In this document: piece after piece, positions 14,609 to 33,845 of the stretch
Layout: each line of letters begins with the position of its first letter
How positions within the stretch are numbered: the first letter of the stretch is position 1
NCBI RefSeq assembly: GCF_030265065.1
Contig: NC_080400.1
Coordinates: forward strand, 52,561,001 to 52,625,000
DNA from: Corythoichthys intestinalis
Taxonomy: Eukaryota > Chordata > Actinopteri > Syngnathiformes > Syngnathidae
Reading direction: 5' to 3'
DNA: 64,000 nt
Position numbers and translations under genes: made by a program
The notes under the pieces: model-generated
The model's input: the letters and a program-made list of their open reading frames with translations, nothing else
The model's database searches: none
Told to the model about the DNA's origin: nothing

Positions 14609-15804
14609 AGCACGTGTCCCTGACGTGTCCCCAAATCAACAGGAAGTGACCTGATAGATCTGTATCTACCACAGCAAAGCCTCATCGTAATTCCTCCAGA
14701 AATTGCTGTATCTAGCTATGAGAAATGTACAACTATTTTCATACAGAGTTTTGTGTCTTTACAGTCATTGGCCATATTAAAAAAGTTAATGACACAAGTA
14801 AATCATTTATGAGCTTTCCATTTGCAAAAATGTGCCTTTTTATCTTTTTAAACAAGAATTTTGAGTGCTAATTCTTGATTTACAGCAACAGTGTTACAGA
14901 TGTACTTTTTACAGTTGACTATTAAGCAGTGTAATTACGTTAATTAAGTTAATAAGGGCGTTAGAATATAACCGCGTTACTAACAGCGTTATTATCTTCA
15001 GTAGTGAGAAATTTAATTAATTACTTTTCTCATCTTGGCAACACCATTACCGTTACTGAGGCGGGAAAGGCGTGTGTTACTATGCGTTACTGTGTTGGTT
15101 GAATGACGCGAGAAAAGTCTGAGAGAGACGGACTCACGGGGACGAGAGAGCAGAGCAGGAGTGGGGAGGAGGCAAGGGAGTTGTGACGGCGTTGCAAACG
15201 CGATGCTAGGTGGCTCCAATAATACCTGACTGTAGCCGATAGCCTACAAACTCGCCCACCCCACATGATGCTACGGTAGATATCACATAATATAGAACTA
15301 GATGCAAATGACAGACAGGGCAGCATTAGCAACATGTATAAAGAACTAGATGTGTTAGTAAACAGCCTCCATCTTAAAGCAGTAGACCTCTCAGAAAGGC
15401 TCTGTTGTAGAGAAACTTCCTCGCGAACCTGTGTTTTTATCTAAAATGCTCCTAAATCGGCAAAATCTTGACTTAAATCTATCTTTAAATGATGAAACAG
15501 TTTTAAAACTTACACGTGTCGAAAGTAGACAGATCGGAACTAATGCGAAAACGGGAGCAATTTTAACAACTTTAACGGTTGATTCACAACATTAAATGAC
15601 TTCCACACATAGCAAAGGTTACTATCTAGTTATTGCAATTCTCGCAGTCGGCGTGATGTCACGATGACGTCATTTCGCACAGCAACGTGTCGCCATTTTG
15701 AGATGGGGGCATGCACAGGTAAACATCCGTAGACAAACGTTGTCTGAAATTCATATTTATTTCAGCTGTGTTTTGCGTCTTTTTTTCATAAAAACATTTT
15801 AAAC

Positions 15805-15985
15805 ATGACTTATTATCACAAGTCACTGCCGACAGACGCGAGGCGGCGATACAACTTAAAATTAGCGTGTATTGGCCTGCAAATCTGTCCATGCAAAGTC
15901 CCAGCTGATAGCTGGATAAACAATCCAAAGGAATTGCCTGCAGTGGAGTTCGGAAACATCTACAACTACCTCATAAAGTCACCAA
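15805..15985 (+). pseudogene. First exon of the YqaJ/SWIM-type partner protein of the THAP transposon
   Basis: ATG at 15805 opens MTYYHKSLPTDARRRY and continues to NYLIKSPS, ending in a good donor (CCAA|GTAAGT at 15986). This matches the N-terminus I remember for a multicopy fish protein that continues into a SWIM zinc finger and a YqaJ-like nuclease domain. No continuation exon is present downstream, so it is an orphan exon of a deletion derivative. It sits directly inside the left transposon end, which would supply its promoter. Confidence 0.6.
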
Positions 15986-16298
15986 GTAAGTTGACCTTTA
16001 TCAATTATGTGGAATATGTACTGTGTGGAATTAAGAAAACCGGTAGTATATACGGAGTGATTATTTCTGCCGTAACCGGTAATTCGCCTCCAAGCGTTAT
16101 TTAGCCGTGAACACGTTACGGCAAAATAACCAATTCCCACCAGGCCAATAATATACCGGTTGACCGATCAGAGCAGTTCACGGCAAAAGAATAATAACGC
16201 TTTGCGAGTTGTCGGTTACGGTAATAATAACCACTGCCTAGTCTATTGAATCCCAGCAGCTAATTGGGGCAAAAAAAAATCTATTAAAGTTTACTCAC

Positions 16299-16515
16299 CA
16301 GTAATAAAATGTCGGCTGCAAACGTAAATGTGCCTGGATTTAGGTTCCTACTGGCGAGAATGGTCCACGGAACCGTCTTCTTTTACTGTTCCTAGATTGA
16401 TTGCTTTCAGCCATTTGCATGCCCTTTTCTTCTCACGAGGAAGAATGAAGAACTTCAAATACGGCTCCGAAGTCTTCCTTGTCTTACAACCCGCAACACG
16501 GCAACTTTTAGTCAT
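16299..16515 (-). pseudogene. THAP-domain first exon of a transposase, one in-frame stop
   Basis: Reading down from ATG 16515, the protein begins MTKSCRVAGCKTRK and shows the C2CH zinc-finger layout: C-x4-C (CRVAGC), a conserved Trp (CKWLKAI), then VCSRHF with the final Cys and His. The exon ends at a donor G|GTGAGT (16298). THAP domains in such transposases bind the transposon ends. A single in-frame TAG follows DHSRQ, so this copy could not make the domain. No downstream catalytic exon remains in the element. Confidence 0.75.
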
Positions 16516-16566
16516 TCCGACAGAAAAAAAGACCGCAAATAAGACGAAAGTTCGACACGTTTGTAC

Positions 16567-18009
16567 TAGGGTTGGGAATCTCTGGCATGAAGCCGATTCG
16601 ATATGTATCTAGATACACAAGTTACGATTCGATTAAAAACAATACATTTTTAAGGCCGAGCGATTCGATACGATTCGATACAGTGTAAGAACGATACGGT
16701 TCGATAGAGTGAAAACGATACGATAGTAAATATTTGTTGTGTGTGTTTGTACAGTATTTTAAACATATAAAAAGACCACATTTCTAATATAGGAAAATTA
16801 AACAACAAAATTTCATACCAATGTTGTTTTATTTTTTTATGAAAAAAAAATAAGGCTTACTATATGACCGTCATTTTGTTGGATGGGAATGATAATAAAA
16901 TAAGACAACAATAAAGTGCAGTAATTCAATTACTGTATTTCCTGGTGTTTTTAACACAAGAGGTAAGTAATTTAAGTGCAAACTTTCAACGTAAACATCT
17001 TACAAAAAAAAAAAAAAAAATTATATGCAGCAGCTCTAGAAAAAAAAGAATTGAACCTGCTAGTGTTATCATAAATAAATAATAAATTATTCTTTACGAC
17101 TGGTATAACTGGGGGAATAAAAACATGGCATCTTAGACAGGTCAATAATCATTACTAGTTTAACCTAATACACAGCAAATTCATTCACTTATGCCTGTGC
17201 TTCCTCATTACTGTCCATATCTTTTTTTGAAGGGCAGATTTTTCTTGAGGAAGATCAACTAATCCACATGTTCATGTTTAAGTAGACTGCATTTCATGGA
17301 AACAATCTGCCACCCTTTCCACCATTGTAGTGGGTTATTTTTCAGGGTTAAAAACTCACGATCTCTGTACCACTCCACACTTCACACAAGCTCTGTCCCA
17401 TGCGAACAGATCTGGCTGCCTTCATCACTTCAAAGTCCGACTTTTGTTTTCCTGGGTGCGTTGAAAATCAATCGCTGCACGTCGCTGGCGTCGGTGATCA
17501 GTGATCACACTGTCCATTGTTTAAGCATGTTGCTTCGTTGCCACGACTAGTTTCGTTTTGGGCTGTGACGAAAACGCTACGGAGCGTGTGTTACAGTGGT
17601 TTCGTTAGCTCTCGCGTTGTTATGACACGCCCGTGACGACCGGGTAATGACGGCGACTAGTAGCGGTTCTGCCGAAATGCATGGGAAGTTGAGGCAATCA
17701 CTACTGTGAATAGTGCTAGTCCATATTATATCATGTGTGCGGTCTCGATCTAAGTGCGCTGTGTGGTGAATGACACAAGCCCAGCATGTGAAGTAAAAGC
17801 AAAATTATTATAATATTAAGCAATGCATTGAACAAGGCATTAGAAGCCGATTCTTGTGCTCGCGATAGCCGAATTCTATCTCTACTATCGGTTCATTGAA
17901 TATTTAATGGCTAATTACTGTCGAATGGTGAGTTTACTATCGATACATCTTTATCTCTCACCTGTAAAACCGGATATCCGGTCGTATCGGTTTATCGTTC
18001 TCAAGCTTA
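16567..18009. mobile_element. hAT element B, innermost insertion
   Basis: The element is bordered by a perfect 8-bp duplication GTTTGTAC (16559-16566 and 18010-18017). Its ends TAGGGTTGGGAA and TTCTCAAGCTTA pair imperfectly (9 of 12). Both subterminal regions are rich in CGATTCGATA-like repeats, as in other teleost hATs of this group. It is 1,443 bp with no transposase frame. It lies within the THAP-type element and is therefore the youngest of the three nested insertions. Confidence 0.88.
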
Positions 18010-18853
18010 GTTTGTACTACAATGCACGACAGAGCAACTGCTTGAAACTCGCGCTTTGCCCCCATTTCAATATGGCGACGCTTTGTTGTGACTGGTGACG
18101 TCATTAATGCCCGGATGTCCGACTGCGAGAATATTCGCAATACCCCTGTGTCTATTTAAGTTTAGAGTAAAGAATTGGGCTAGGGCCAGTTGTCCCAAAA
18201 ACCCTTTAAACTGCACGTTGTGTGACCTTTTTTTCCCTTTTTTTTTTTTTAGAAAAAAAAAGAAAATTATCACCAGTTACATTGCCAAGTTAGTAATTAC
18301 TCTTACATTCAGTTAACTGAGTTACTAACGCAATTACTTTTTGGGAGAAGTCATTTGTAACTGTAATACATTACTTTTTAAAAATAAGATTAACAACACT
18401 GCTATTAAGAATATCATACTTACCCAATGCATGTAAAAGATCTGGTTCATGTTGAAATTGTCTTTCTGATTATAACTTTACGTAAATATAAGACATAAAC
18501 AATACTGAACTAGCCAGCATCACTTTAACCGTGAACTTTAAAATGTTATCTTCTGGGCCCTTGGTTCCACCACCAGAGCGGAACCTTTTAGCAACGAAAT
18601 CCAACCGGAAATGGTCGGACCTCGTTTCGTGAACATCCATAACTTCCTATTTTTGTTTTGAATTTTTGAAAATAGAGGTCCCAGTAGCAGGCTAATCAGC
18701 TGTTCGAATTGCATGGTGACCTTAGTAATGTATTAGTCTTTATGTGCTTGGCTCGTTGTTAGTTATTATCACCGATAAACGAGAAGACGTAGGTACACGC
18801 GTTCCAACGTGCCGCCGTGGCGTCAAGGAGTTTCGGCGATCCCTAAAGCCGAC

Positions 18854-23817
<4,964 letters not shown>

Positions 23818-24566
23818 CAAAGATTTTGGGCTCAAAGCTTCTCACCAAAACAGGACAGCAAAATCAGCTGGAAAAGACAGTTGACAATAACTTTTCCTTT
23901 ATTTTTACTTAGGCAATGCGGCCAGCTACTTGGTGACAAACATTTCTGAAAGACTGCATTAGGCATCAGCTTTAAAATAATGACGGGAATTGCTTACTAT
24001 AAGAGTTGCTCTTGGTACGCAGTTCCTCACAGGAGATTTTGCCTTTGGTTTTGCTTATCATCGTTTTGTGCTGTTTCAACACATGTCACCAGTGAACCTT
24101 GACTGTTAATATTGTCATATGCCACCTGTTAGACTTTCTACCTGACTGAACATCACCTTAAACACAGCTTTAAGACTTGCTAGTCATGGTCTGTGGTCAT
24201 CATCTCATAAACATGTTGCAGTGACATTGGCATAGGTTTTCCATTTTGTTTTGTTACATGTGTTGTACTATAAATTACATGAAAATTTTATTAAACAATA
24301 TTCTATATTTTATATTGTTTATTTTCTTTTCTCCCCGCTTATGGGATTAACACATTAGCAGTAATATTGTTTTTGTTAAACATTTAGACTTCCCTTGTTT
24401 TATTTTTAAATTGTGCTAATAGCGTACCGCACCAATGCTATTTTTAGACCGCAAGGCTGCGGGACGTCACCATCGTAAACCGGAAGGGGGGCAACATAGA
24501 AGCGCACTCGCATACAACCCATGCTAGTACTGCTTGTTTTCTGCCGATAATCTTTCAAAAGAGAAC

Positions 24567-24910
24567 ATGCCGAGTAAACACTGCTGCTATGGAACTTGTA
24601 TAAACGACTCTAGACATTACGACCGTCCACATATGAAGGATGTTTTCTTCATACGTTTTCCCGAAGCCAAAAACTTAGAGGGGAAAAAATGTGAACAATG
24701 GATCAACTTGTGCGGACGTCCAAAAGATCAGTTTAATGCCAGCAAGGTGAAGCCGTTCACCTTCATATTTAGTAAACCTTTTGTCGGGAGGCATGGTCCT
24801 ACAGATGACAATTTTGATCCATTGCCTTTCCGAAAAGGCGTTTTGCCGTGCTGCATCTGTCTGACAATGAATGACCTGAAGAAAAATATAATGTTATTTA
24901 TAAATCGCAA
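24567..24910 (+). pseudogene. THAP-domain exon, zinc ligands lost
   Basis: From ATG 24567 the reading MPSKHCCYGTCINDSRH is followed by VFFIRFPEAKN, CEQWINLCGRPKDQFN and VGRHGPTDDNFDP. This is the THAP layout known from a multicopy fish transposase family. The first Cys pair and the Trp are kept, but the expected CSKHF motif reads FSKPF, losing the third (Cys) and fourth (His) zinc ligands. Past DPLPF it no longer resembles the family. It is a decayed transposase N-terminus, not a host gene. Confidence 0.65.
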
Positions 24911-25348
24911 CAGTCATGTAGGCCTATTTTTCTACAATACTGATATATATTTTTTTAAATTAGCCATGTTTGGCCTCGGTCTTTTTGTAGTAAGCCTTTT
25001 CATGCCTACAGGTAGGCTCTAGATTTAACAGCTTTACCTTTTCTGTTGTAAAACAATCTTAGAGGGAAGTGTAAATATATTAATAGAATTTCTTACTAAT
25101 GAAAAAAATGTGTTCGTTGGCTATTACTGAGTATTATTTGCGATCGCTACAAAAAAAAATAGCAATATAAATTACCCCCAAGAACGGTCAGAAACATGAC
25201 AAAAAGAGGCTATTTTATCAACCAGAGGATATTATATATAAGAAGGACAGGGCATATGGTGGTCAAGGATAGCTTGTTGAAACGAGAATGTCATTGTCAG
25301 TGGCGTAAGGCAATGCACACAAGAAAAAGGTGTCGATAAAAAAGCTAC

Positions 25349-25509
25349 CTCTGGATCAGGTCGGCTCTTTTTCCTGTCTTTTTCAGCCCTCGACACTCAA
25401 GCCATTTCTTTAACTGAACATTTGTATGGTCTTCAACATCTTTACCAGTTAATTTGGCACCAGGGACATCATTTTCGGACTGATTTGGTAAGTTTTGCTC
25501 AGTAAACAT
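25349..25509 (-). pseudogene. SAP-like first exon of the second transposon protein
   Basis: From ATG 25509 downward the protein reads MFTEQNLPNQSEND, then VPGAKLTGKDVED and LKKWLECRGLKKTGKRADLI. That is a SAP-type helix-extended loop-helix (LKxWLxxRGLxxTGxKADLI). It ends at a donor AGAG|GTAGCT (25348). In fish multicopy proteins this N-terminus precedes a SWIM finger and YqaJ-like nuclease, which is recalled, not verified. No later exon of it lies in the element. Confidence 0.6.
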
Positions 25510-25942
25510 CTCGTTCGTACACTATTTACATGCATCTAGCATGAGGGACACATGCGAGTTTGACCCCCCTTAGCAACAGTTGCTAACGTCATGATTAACG
25601 AGCAAAGTTAACGTGTTGCGTGCGGTATGTTATTAGACTGAAGAGCAATTTCAGAAACATTTCCGTTTAGCATAGCTGGGAGCGACAATGAAATAGTAGC
25701 ATAAATCCTTCTGTTGATTATAATTTAATGTAGAGCCACAACATTAAGGATTTCCTTATTTGAGAAATCAATTCTAAAACAGCCTTATGAGATGTTCACA
25801 ATAATGTTGCTTAGCGTTTCCGTACTTAACATGTAATGTTAAAATTACATAAATTCATACTGTAGGATGATATAAAGTTGCCTGGGGCATTAAACTCTAG
25901 TGCTGAAAATGAGTCCAATTCCGCCCCTGGAATGACCACAGA

Positions 25943-27994
<2,052 letters not shown>

Positions 27995-28358
27995 TAACAT
28001 GATTAAAAGCTCAAGAAATGTGAAATTTGCATACCACCAACACTTTTAAATGTCATTAAAAAAAGAATGGTTTTCATTCCATTTCATTGCCTGAAGTGTT
28101 TCAGTAACAAAATTTTCAAAGGCATCAAAATTGCTTTGCGGTTTTATTGATTTAGTGGATAAGTAGCTGATTTATTGTTAAATCTTAATGTACATAATGT
28201 ATTAAATCGATTCAAGGGCCTTGAATCGCTGCAGACTGCAATATCAGGAAAAATCACACAAAGAATTGGTATGGCATGAATTTGGTGATTTATACCCCTA
28301 CAATTAACCCTTGTTCTATGCATTTTTGCCCCCCCATTCCAACCCATTCAGTATTGTT
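27995..28358. other. 3' flank of tomt
   Basis: AT-rich sequence between the Tc1 end and the tomt stop codon, presumably holding the tomt 3' untranslated region. On the minus strand, possible polyadenylation signals read as TTTATT on the + strand near 28143. No other feature was seen. Confidence 0.4.
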
Positions 28359-31300
28359 CTATTGGATCCCCTGGTACACCAACTCTGCCATTCCATCCCG
28401 TATACCCTTGCTGTACTCCAATGTGGCACGGTGGATCTTCCATTCATACAGGCTGCTCTTGCGAATGTGTCTGAGAAATTTTGGAGCACCAGGAAACAGC
28501 ACGTTGTCTGCCAAAATTATAGATCCCTTCCCAAGGAGACCAGAACCTTCCAACATCTGCAATGCAATCAACAAGTTATTATCATGGTTGGTAACAGCAG
28601 GAACTCTGCACGACACATGAAAAAAATGACATATTTTAGATAATATCGTTCCTATTACTACTTCTACTACTACAGGTGTTCCACCATTCATCGGAAGGGT
28701 GATCTAGAGCCTTGCCAGCCAGTCACAATGTGATCACAGTGTGATCAACTATTTGGAAACTTTATTCATTTGCAAAATTTAACCTCAACAGCCTCCTGAA
28801 ATATTAAAGAAATGCACACAGACCAATAACACACTTTGGAATGGCTTTCACACCTGCCAGTAAAGTAATTTAAATATTTCAGTTTTGTGAGTGAGGCGAG
28901 TGGGTGTGTGCAAGGCAGGTAAACTAAAAGTCAAAAGAAGATTATTGCACAATAAAAATAAAATCTGAGTTCTGCATAATGTTAAAAAAAAAAAAAAAAC
29001 AGTAAAGAATAAAAGTTAATACAGCCATGTAAAGCTGTCGTAACAGGACGGGCGAATGAAGAGGACGCTGGGATACACGCATACACATACAGTAGAGGTC
29101 CCTCTTAGCCAAATGGATACCAGGAATGCTAGGCAATAGCCAATGACAGAGCAGCTACAGTATAAGTATGTTACGTTCAATAAACTCTGGGAGCTGCAAG
29201 TACCAGCCATATTTTGTTTCGTTTCGTATCTTGACATTTCTTTCAAAACGAGGCAATATTTTCCCATTGAGGCGTGTCTTAACCTGAAAATTCTGTATGC
29301 AGAGACGTTCGTAAGTAGAGGCACAACTGTAGTTTATTGAAAATTTCAGTCACTTAGTCGATAACTTGTTCAAAGTAAGAAAACTGAAAACAAAAATGGG
29401 TGTTAATATCAGTTCAGATATTTCATTTTTTTAAATTAACTTTTAAAAGATGATTTTCCCAGGAAATAATTGCCAATTTTGCTTTATTTGCTACATTGTA
29501 ACATTTAGGCACTTACTTAAGAATGCCTTGTTCAGAGCATGAGGTTTAAACTGACAAATATAAATGCTGTATTCATAATATCTTCATAATATATTGACGG
29601 GACACGGGGCACGAGGCCGATTAATAGGGAGCCTATCTCTGTCAAAGCTGACCGAGTGGAAACAAAGACAAAGAGCTTTGTATGTTTAAAATTCTTGTGA
29701 ATAAATACTTAAATCCCTGAATTCTTTGTAGATATGGATGTAAAACACTCTCGATTCTTGGTTAAAAGCAAAAAAAAAAAAAAAAAAACTGGGCAGTTAG
29801 CATTTATTTTACTTAAATTAGTCGAATGTGCTGACTAGTCTTTAGACCATTGTGGCACCGCCTTATCAGCACAAAGAGCTTTTTACGTTGAAAATTCTAG
29901 TGAATAAATGCTTAAATCCCTGAATTCTTTATAGATAATGACGTTAAACTGTCTCCATTCTTGGTTAAAAGAGCAAAGAACCGGGCAGTTAGCATTTATT
30001 TTACGTAAATATGTTGAATATGCTACTAGTCTTTAGGCCACTGTGGCGCTGTCTTATCACCACAAAGAGCTTTTTACGTTGAAACGTCTTGTGAATAAAT
30101 GCTTAAATCCCTGAATTCTTTATACATATGAATGAAAATAGTCTCGATTTACTGTCTCACCTTTACCAAAGATGCTGACAGTTGGACCAAATAAAAAATA
30201 CTTGCTGGCCTACAATAAAACAATACTGTCACACAGAAAGCTGAAATGTTGTTAAAAACTCGACAGAAACCTAACCCTAAAATATGAGGCAGCAAAATGT
30301 ATATATTCTAAGCAACATGAAAGTTACACTAAATACACACACAAAAAAAATGACTTCGACCAAAATTAGAAATCTGATTAAATTCAATTTTATGATACAT
30401 GAAGGTTAAATGTAGATTTATTCATGGAAAACAGCTCTGAAATATCAAAAACAACTGAAATGTCTTTAGCAAATGTATTGCTGTGGATTTAAAAAAATAT
30501 TTCAGGCAGTTTCAAGTCTGAGGGAACAGATTATCAATATTTATGTTTTTTTCTTCTTTGTATTTTTTTGTTACTTATCAGTCTGACCCCTATATCCCAA
30601 CATTTTTAAATGCTATCAGTGTACGGTGTTAAACCACAATGTTGCAGTTACCTGCAGATCATTACAGTAGCATTTCTTCCAGTGGTCCATGAATACCAAA
30701 TCAAGCCTCTCCAAACCAAAGTCAGACCGTAGGCGTGGAATCACTTCGTCTGATGGATTCACAATCAGCTCCACCTCATTGATGAGAAACATTTCTTACA
30801 TCCAAAAGACAATGTAAATCTCATCAACTTAATGCCATGAATAGAAACAATGATCATCTCTCTCACTGTGTCGTCATCAAAGCCAGCCAGTCGGATGACC
30901 TTTTCAGCAATAGCAGCATTCCTCTGGTCCATCTCGACGCTGTAGATCCTTGCACCCAGCGGTAGAGCCCGGGCCATACGAATTGTGCTATAGCCACAGT
31001 GTGTCCCCAATTCCAGGACTGTAAGAGGACTTTGCTCCATCATCAGCCTGTCCAGGATCTTTCCTGTACATGAAGTATGAATGTACATACACCAGAACCG
31101 CAAATTCACTATTGGTTTTCCATAATAATTTTTAATTTCCTCCCAAAATATGCATTGACAGAGTTATTAGGCATAAAGGTTAACATCAAAATGTTAACAT
31201 TCTTAAAGTGCATTGAAGGACTGAGTCACTAACTAGAGAAGGAGTCAGCAACCTTTCACAATCTACCCGGTTTAGTCAAGCCAGGCTCACTTTTTATACA

Positions 31301-32769
31301 CTTTTATTCACAGAACACTCACACAGCCATGATTTCACCAACTATGTAAAGTTACAGTGCTACCTTTCAAATGGCACCGTTTCTTTACATAGTTGGTGAC
31401 TGTTCTGTTTCAAAGAAAGTAAGCCTGACTTGTTCTGCTTACTTAAGTTGAATTAAATTCCTTTGTTAAATTTCATAAGTGCCACAATATGTTTTAAAAA
31501 AATACAGGTAGTCCCCAGGCATACGCCGGAGTATAAGAGGGGGGCGGGGCAGGCACCCTCTGGTGGCCGAATAGTGTCATTACATGTAATTGACTTTCCT
31601 ATTTATGATTTTAAAATTAAGGCAAGGCAAGGCAAATTTATTTATATAGCACAATTCAACACAAGGCAATTCATAGTGCTTTACATCACATGAAGATCAT
31701 AAAAATCACATTCTTGGTGAAAAGTATCGCTGTCCTAAGCGGCCTGATTTAGAATTCCCTTAAAGAATGATGGGAAGCAAAAAAAAAAAAAAAAAAAAAA
31801 AACGCTCAACCCCCTGCCCCAAAAGTCAAACTCCACCTATGGTCCCCAGGTTACGAACGAGTTCCATTCCTACGCTGGCAAAGTAACCCAAATTTCCGCG
31901 TGAATCTGAAGTAACCTTTTAAGGACCCCTAAATACCCCCTAATTCTTAAAATAACCATCCAAAAACATGTGTTATACGTCATTGTACTGTCCTTGCAAA
32001 GACATTGGAGCTAAATCCTTGCTAGACAGCAAGTTAAACTGTAACCCCCTCACCCCTCTCTCACTCGGCTCCGCGACTTCTTTGTGGGAGCAAATATGCT
32101 CTTCCACGTGTGTGCATGTGTGCTCTCCTTCGTGTGCGCAAATATGTTCTTCTTCGTGTGTACATGCACTCTTACTCTATGCTTCCTGCGCCAAAAAAAA
32201 AAAAAAAAAAAAAAACGCATCACGAAACAAAAGTCAACATTATAATCAAATACACATTTCGCCAAAGGGCAGAACAGTTATATTTAATGAAATAAAGTAA
32301 AAAATAAGATACTGTGAGGTACAAGGTACTGTTTGTGCGACAAAAACCCCCCCCAAAAAACACGACTGTTGACAGTTGGCGGGCGAGACTCCAGCGTCAT
32401 AAAGTCAAACCCGGGCACTAACTGTAATCAGGTTTTATTTTCCTTTTTTTTTTTTTTTTTTTTTTGCTGACCCCTGAAGTAGTGTATTCTAAAGCTGCTC
32501 AGCTCACCCTTCTTAGGTCCAATGTTACTGATGTACTCCACCTTGCTGCACCACTCATCAAACGTTTCCAGGATGCTGTCAGGGTCCCCGGGTGTGGCAT
32601 GTGTGAGAATATACTGGTAGGCCCTCTCCTCTCGGCTGAGACCAGTCACACAATCCTTCCAAAGGCGGACCAGGACCGCTCGGTAGAACAATGCAAAGTA
32701 GAAACGGTATCGGATGAGCAGTGTCAGCAGGAGGGGTAGGAAAGCCAATGCAATGGCAGGAGACACCAT
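28359..32769 (-). CDS. tomt: Transmembrane O-methyltransferase (TOMT/COMT2)
   Basis: A catechol-O-methyltransferase-like protein of 259 aa, required in zebrafish and mouse for hair-cell mechanotransduction through TMC trafficking. Exons: 32769-32508, 31063-30867, 30774-30652 and 28556-28359; GT-AG borders with matching phase (intron 1 after codon position 1, the rest phase 0). An N-terminal membrane segment (about 3-20) is followed by the COMT fold: SAM motif [11 protein letters not shown] (about 102-112), the acidic SVEMD motif, the metal ligands D183 (FMDHWKK) and D211-N212 (LADN), and the C-terminal [11 protein letters not shown]. Intron 2 is only 92 bp; intron 3 holds a tandem repeat. The start at 32769 gives the family length; an upstream in-frame ATG (32859) is preceded by no known domain. 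Confidence 0.96.
29670..30140. repeat. Tandem repeat of ~190-203 bp units in tomt intron 3
   Basis: A unit beginning AAGAGCTTTxTACGTTGAAA recurs at 29671, 29874 and 30065. Each copy continues through AATAAATGCTTAAATCCCTG and, in the first two, GGGCAGTTAGCATTTATTTT and CTAGTCTTTAG. Two complete and one partial unit are present, with moderate drift and one inserted A tract. There is no coding capacity. Confidence 0.8.
31500..31910. repeat. Dispersed repeats in tomt intron 1
   Basis: Positions 31618-31690 carry the common fish repeat GGCAAGGCAAATTTATTTAT with ATAGCACAATTCAACACAAG. It is flanked by two GTCCCCAGG-type element starts (about 31510 and 31843) and an A tract (31779-31802). The family and exact ends are not resolved. 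Confidence 0.5.
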
Positions 32770-33333
32770 CCTAGTAGTCACACAGCTGTCAGAGGAATCA
32801 GTTATGCTTTTGGCACTTAAAAATCTGCAGTGATGAGCATGGTAAGAAGCAATACGCAAATATATAAGAACTGATCTAGATTATAAAATAACAGTTAAAC
32901 ATTTTCTAATCCACTCTATACTGTATCTAGGTAAGGTAGGGTGAATCAATAAAAAAAACAGATGCTACCACTACATTACAATATACAGCATTGGCAAAGC
33001 TTTGAGCCTCTATAGTGACGTTTGAGACGCAGCAAGCATTTCATACGCGTCATACGACTGCCATAAGACCAAATGAACCACAATGAAGCTTTGACCCAAT
33101 TGGCTGCAAAGCTTCCTTGCTTCAAGAACCTTCATTTGGCCATCACTGCTCCCTTGGGGGAGCCAGTCAACCTCTGCTGCCACCTGCTGTCAACACTGTT
33201 GTTGTCCAACATGCCTCCTAGCATGCATTACAGCGCTACAGATGTAATTAGTAATCAAAATTTATGTTCTGTGCTAATTATTTCTTCAGTTACTGTTCCA
33301 GTTGTTTTATTAATTGCTAGTAATAGTATTTGG

Positions 33334-33628
33334 CAACACTTTATTTGACAGTGGCGCCATATGATTGTCATTAGACAATCATAATTATGACATGAGACTG
33401 TCATGAGCATATATAAATGCTTATAACAGATGTTATTTAGTGTTATCTGGCCCATTATCTCACTTTTGAATGGATGTAAAAGATCCAAGCTGGACATAAA
33501 TGGAGTTAGTGACATAATTTGCTGGATGACAATGACATAAGCATTCAGTTATGCCCATGATAGTATCATATCATAATTATGACGGTCTTAAGACAGTGTT
33601 ATGACGCCGCTGTCAAATAAAGTATTAC
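33334..33628. mobile_element. Hairpin MITE (CAACACTTTATTTGACAGTG)
   Basis: Ends CAACACTTTATTTGACAGTG and CTGTCAAATAAAGTATTACC are inverted over about 28 bp, including the GGCGCCATA/TATGACGCC block. The interior is rich in self-complementary CATAATTATGAC motifs. It is about 295 bp, non-coding, and of a kind abundant in teleosts. The target duplication is not clear. Just after it, 33650-33731 is a right-end relic of the CCGTATTTTTCGGACTATAAG family. Confidence 0.7.
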
Positions 33629-33845
33629 CTATTAACCCATATAAATCAACAAATAAGCCGCACTGGACTATAAGCCGCAGGATTCAAAAAGGAAAAAAGT
33701 AGTGGCTTAAATAGTCTGAAAATTACGGTATATTGGTCAATTCCACTTCGTAGAACTGTGGGAATATTCCTCATCTGTAAACATTATCAGTTAAAATATT
33801 ACATTAAATTTTCATTTTAAACATCCATTAATTGAACTACAAGTC

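Larger units (their letters stand above)
15641..18129. mobile_element. THAP/YqaJ-type two-gene DNA transposon, deletion derivative 1
   Basis: The element has inverted ends of roughly 75 bp: CTCGCAGTCGG at the left, CCGACTGCGAG at the right. Both contain TGACGTCA (15665-15672 and 18096-18103) and a CGCCATnTTGA block. Inside the left end a + strand exon starts (15805-15985); inside the right end a - strand THAP exon starts (16515-16299). They point at each other with only about 310 bp between, so the bodies of both genes are missing. Two-gene elements of this kind are, from memory, the ISL2EU type, whose second protein carries a YqaJ nuclease domain. hAT element B (16567-18009) is inserted between the THAP exon and the right end. 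Confidence 0.7.
14927..18401. mobile_element. hAT element A, outer shell of a three-level nest
   Basis: The element is bordered by a perfect 8-bp duplication CTATTAAG (14919-14926 and 18402-18409) and has ends CAGTGTAATTACG and AACAACACTG. Just inside both ends lie the GTTACT/AGTAAC-rich subterminal repeats common in one group of teleost hATs. After subtracting the inserted THAP-type element (15641-18129), about 1 kb of hAT remains, without transposase. Its 15340-15600 part is a reverse-complement match to 22065-22310 inside another hAT. Confidence 0.88.
24422..25630. mobile_element. THAP/SAP two-gene DNA transposon, deletion derivative 2
   Basis: Imperfect inverted ends lie within TAATAGCGTACCGCAC at the left and GTGCGGTATGTTATTA at the right. 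A THAP exon starts on the + strand at 24567, and an exon with a SAP-like domain starts on the - strand at 25509. As in 15641-18129, both point inward and the rest of each gene is missing. The two elements are not close relatives in sequence, so the shared layout reflects the ancestral two-gene plan. Exact ends are within a few bases. Confidence 0.6.
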
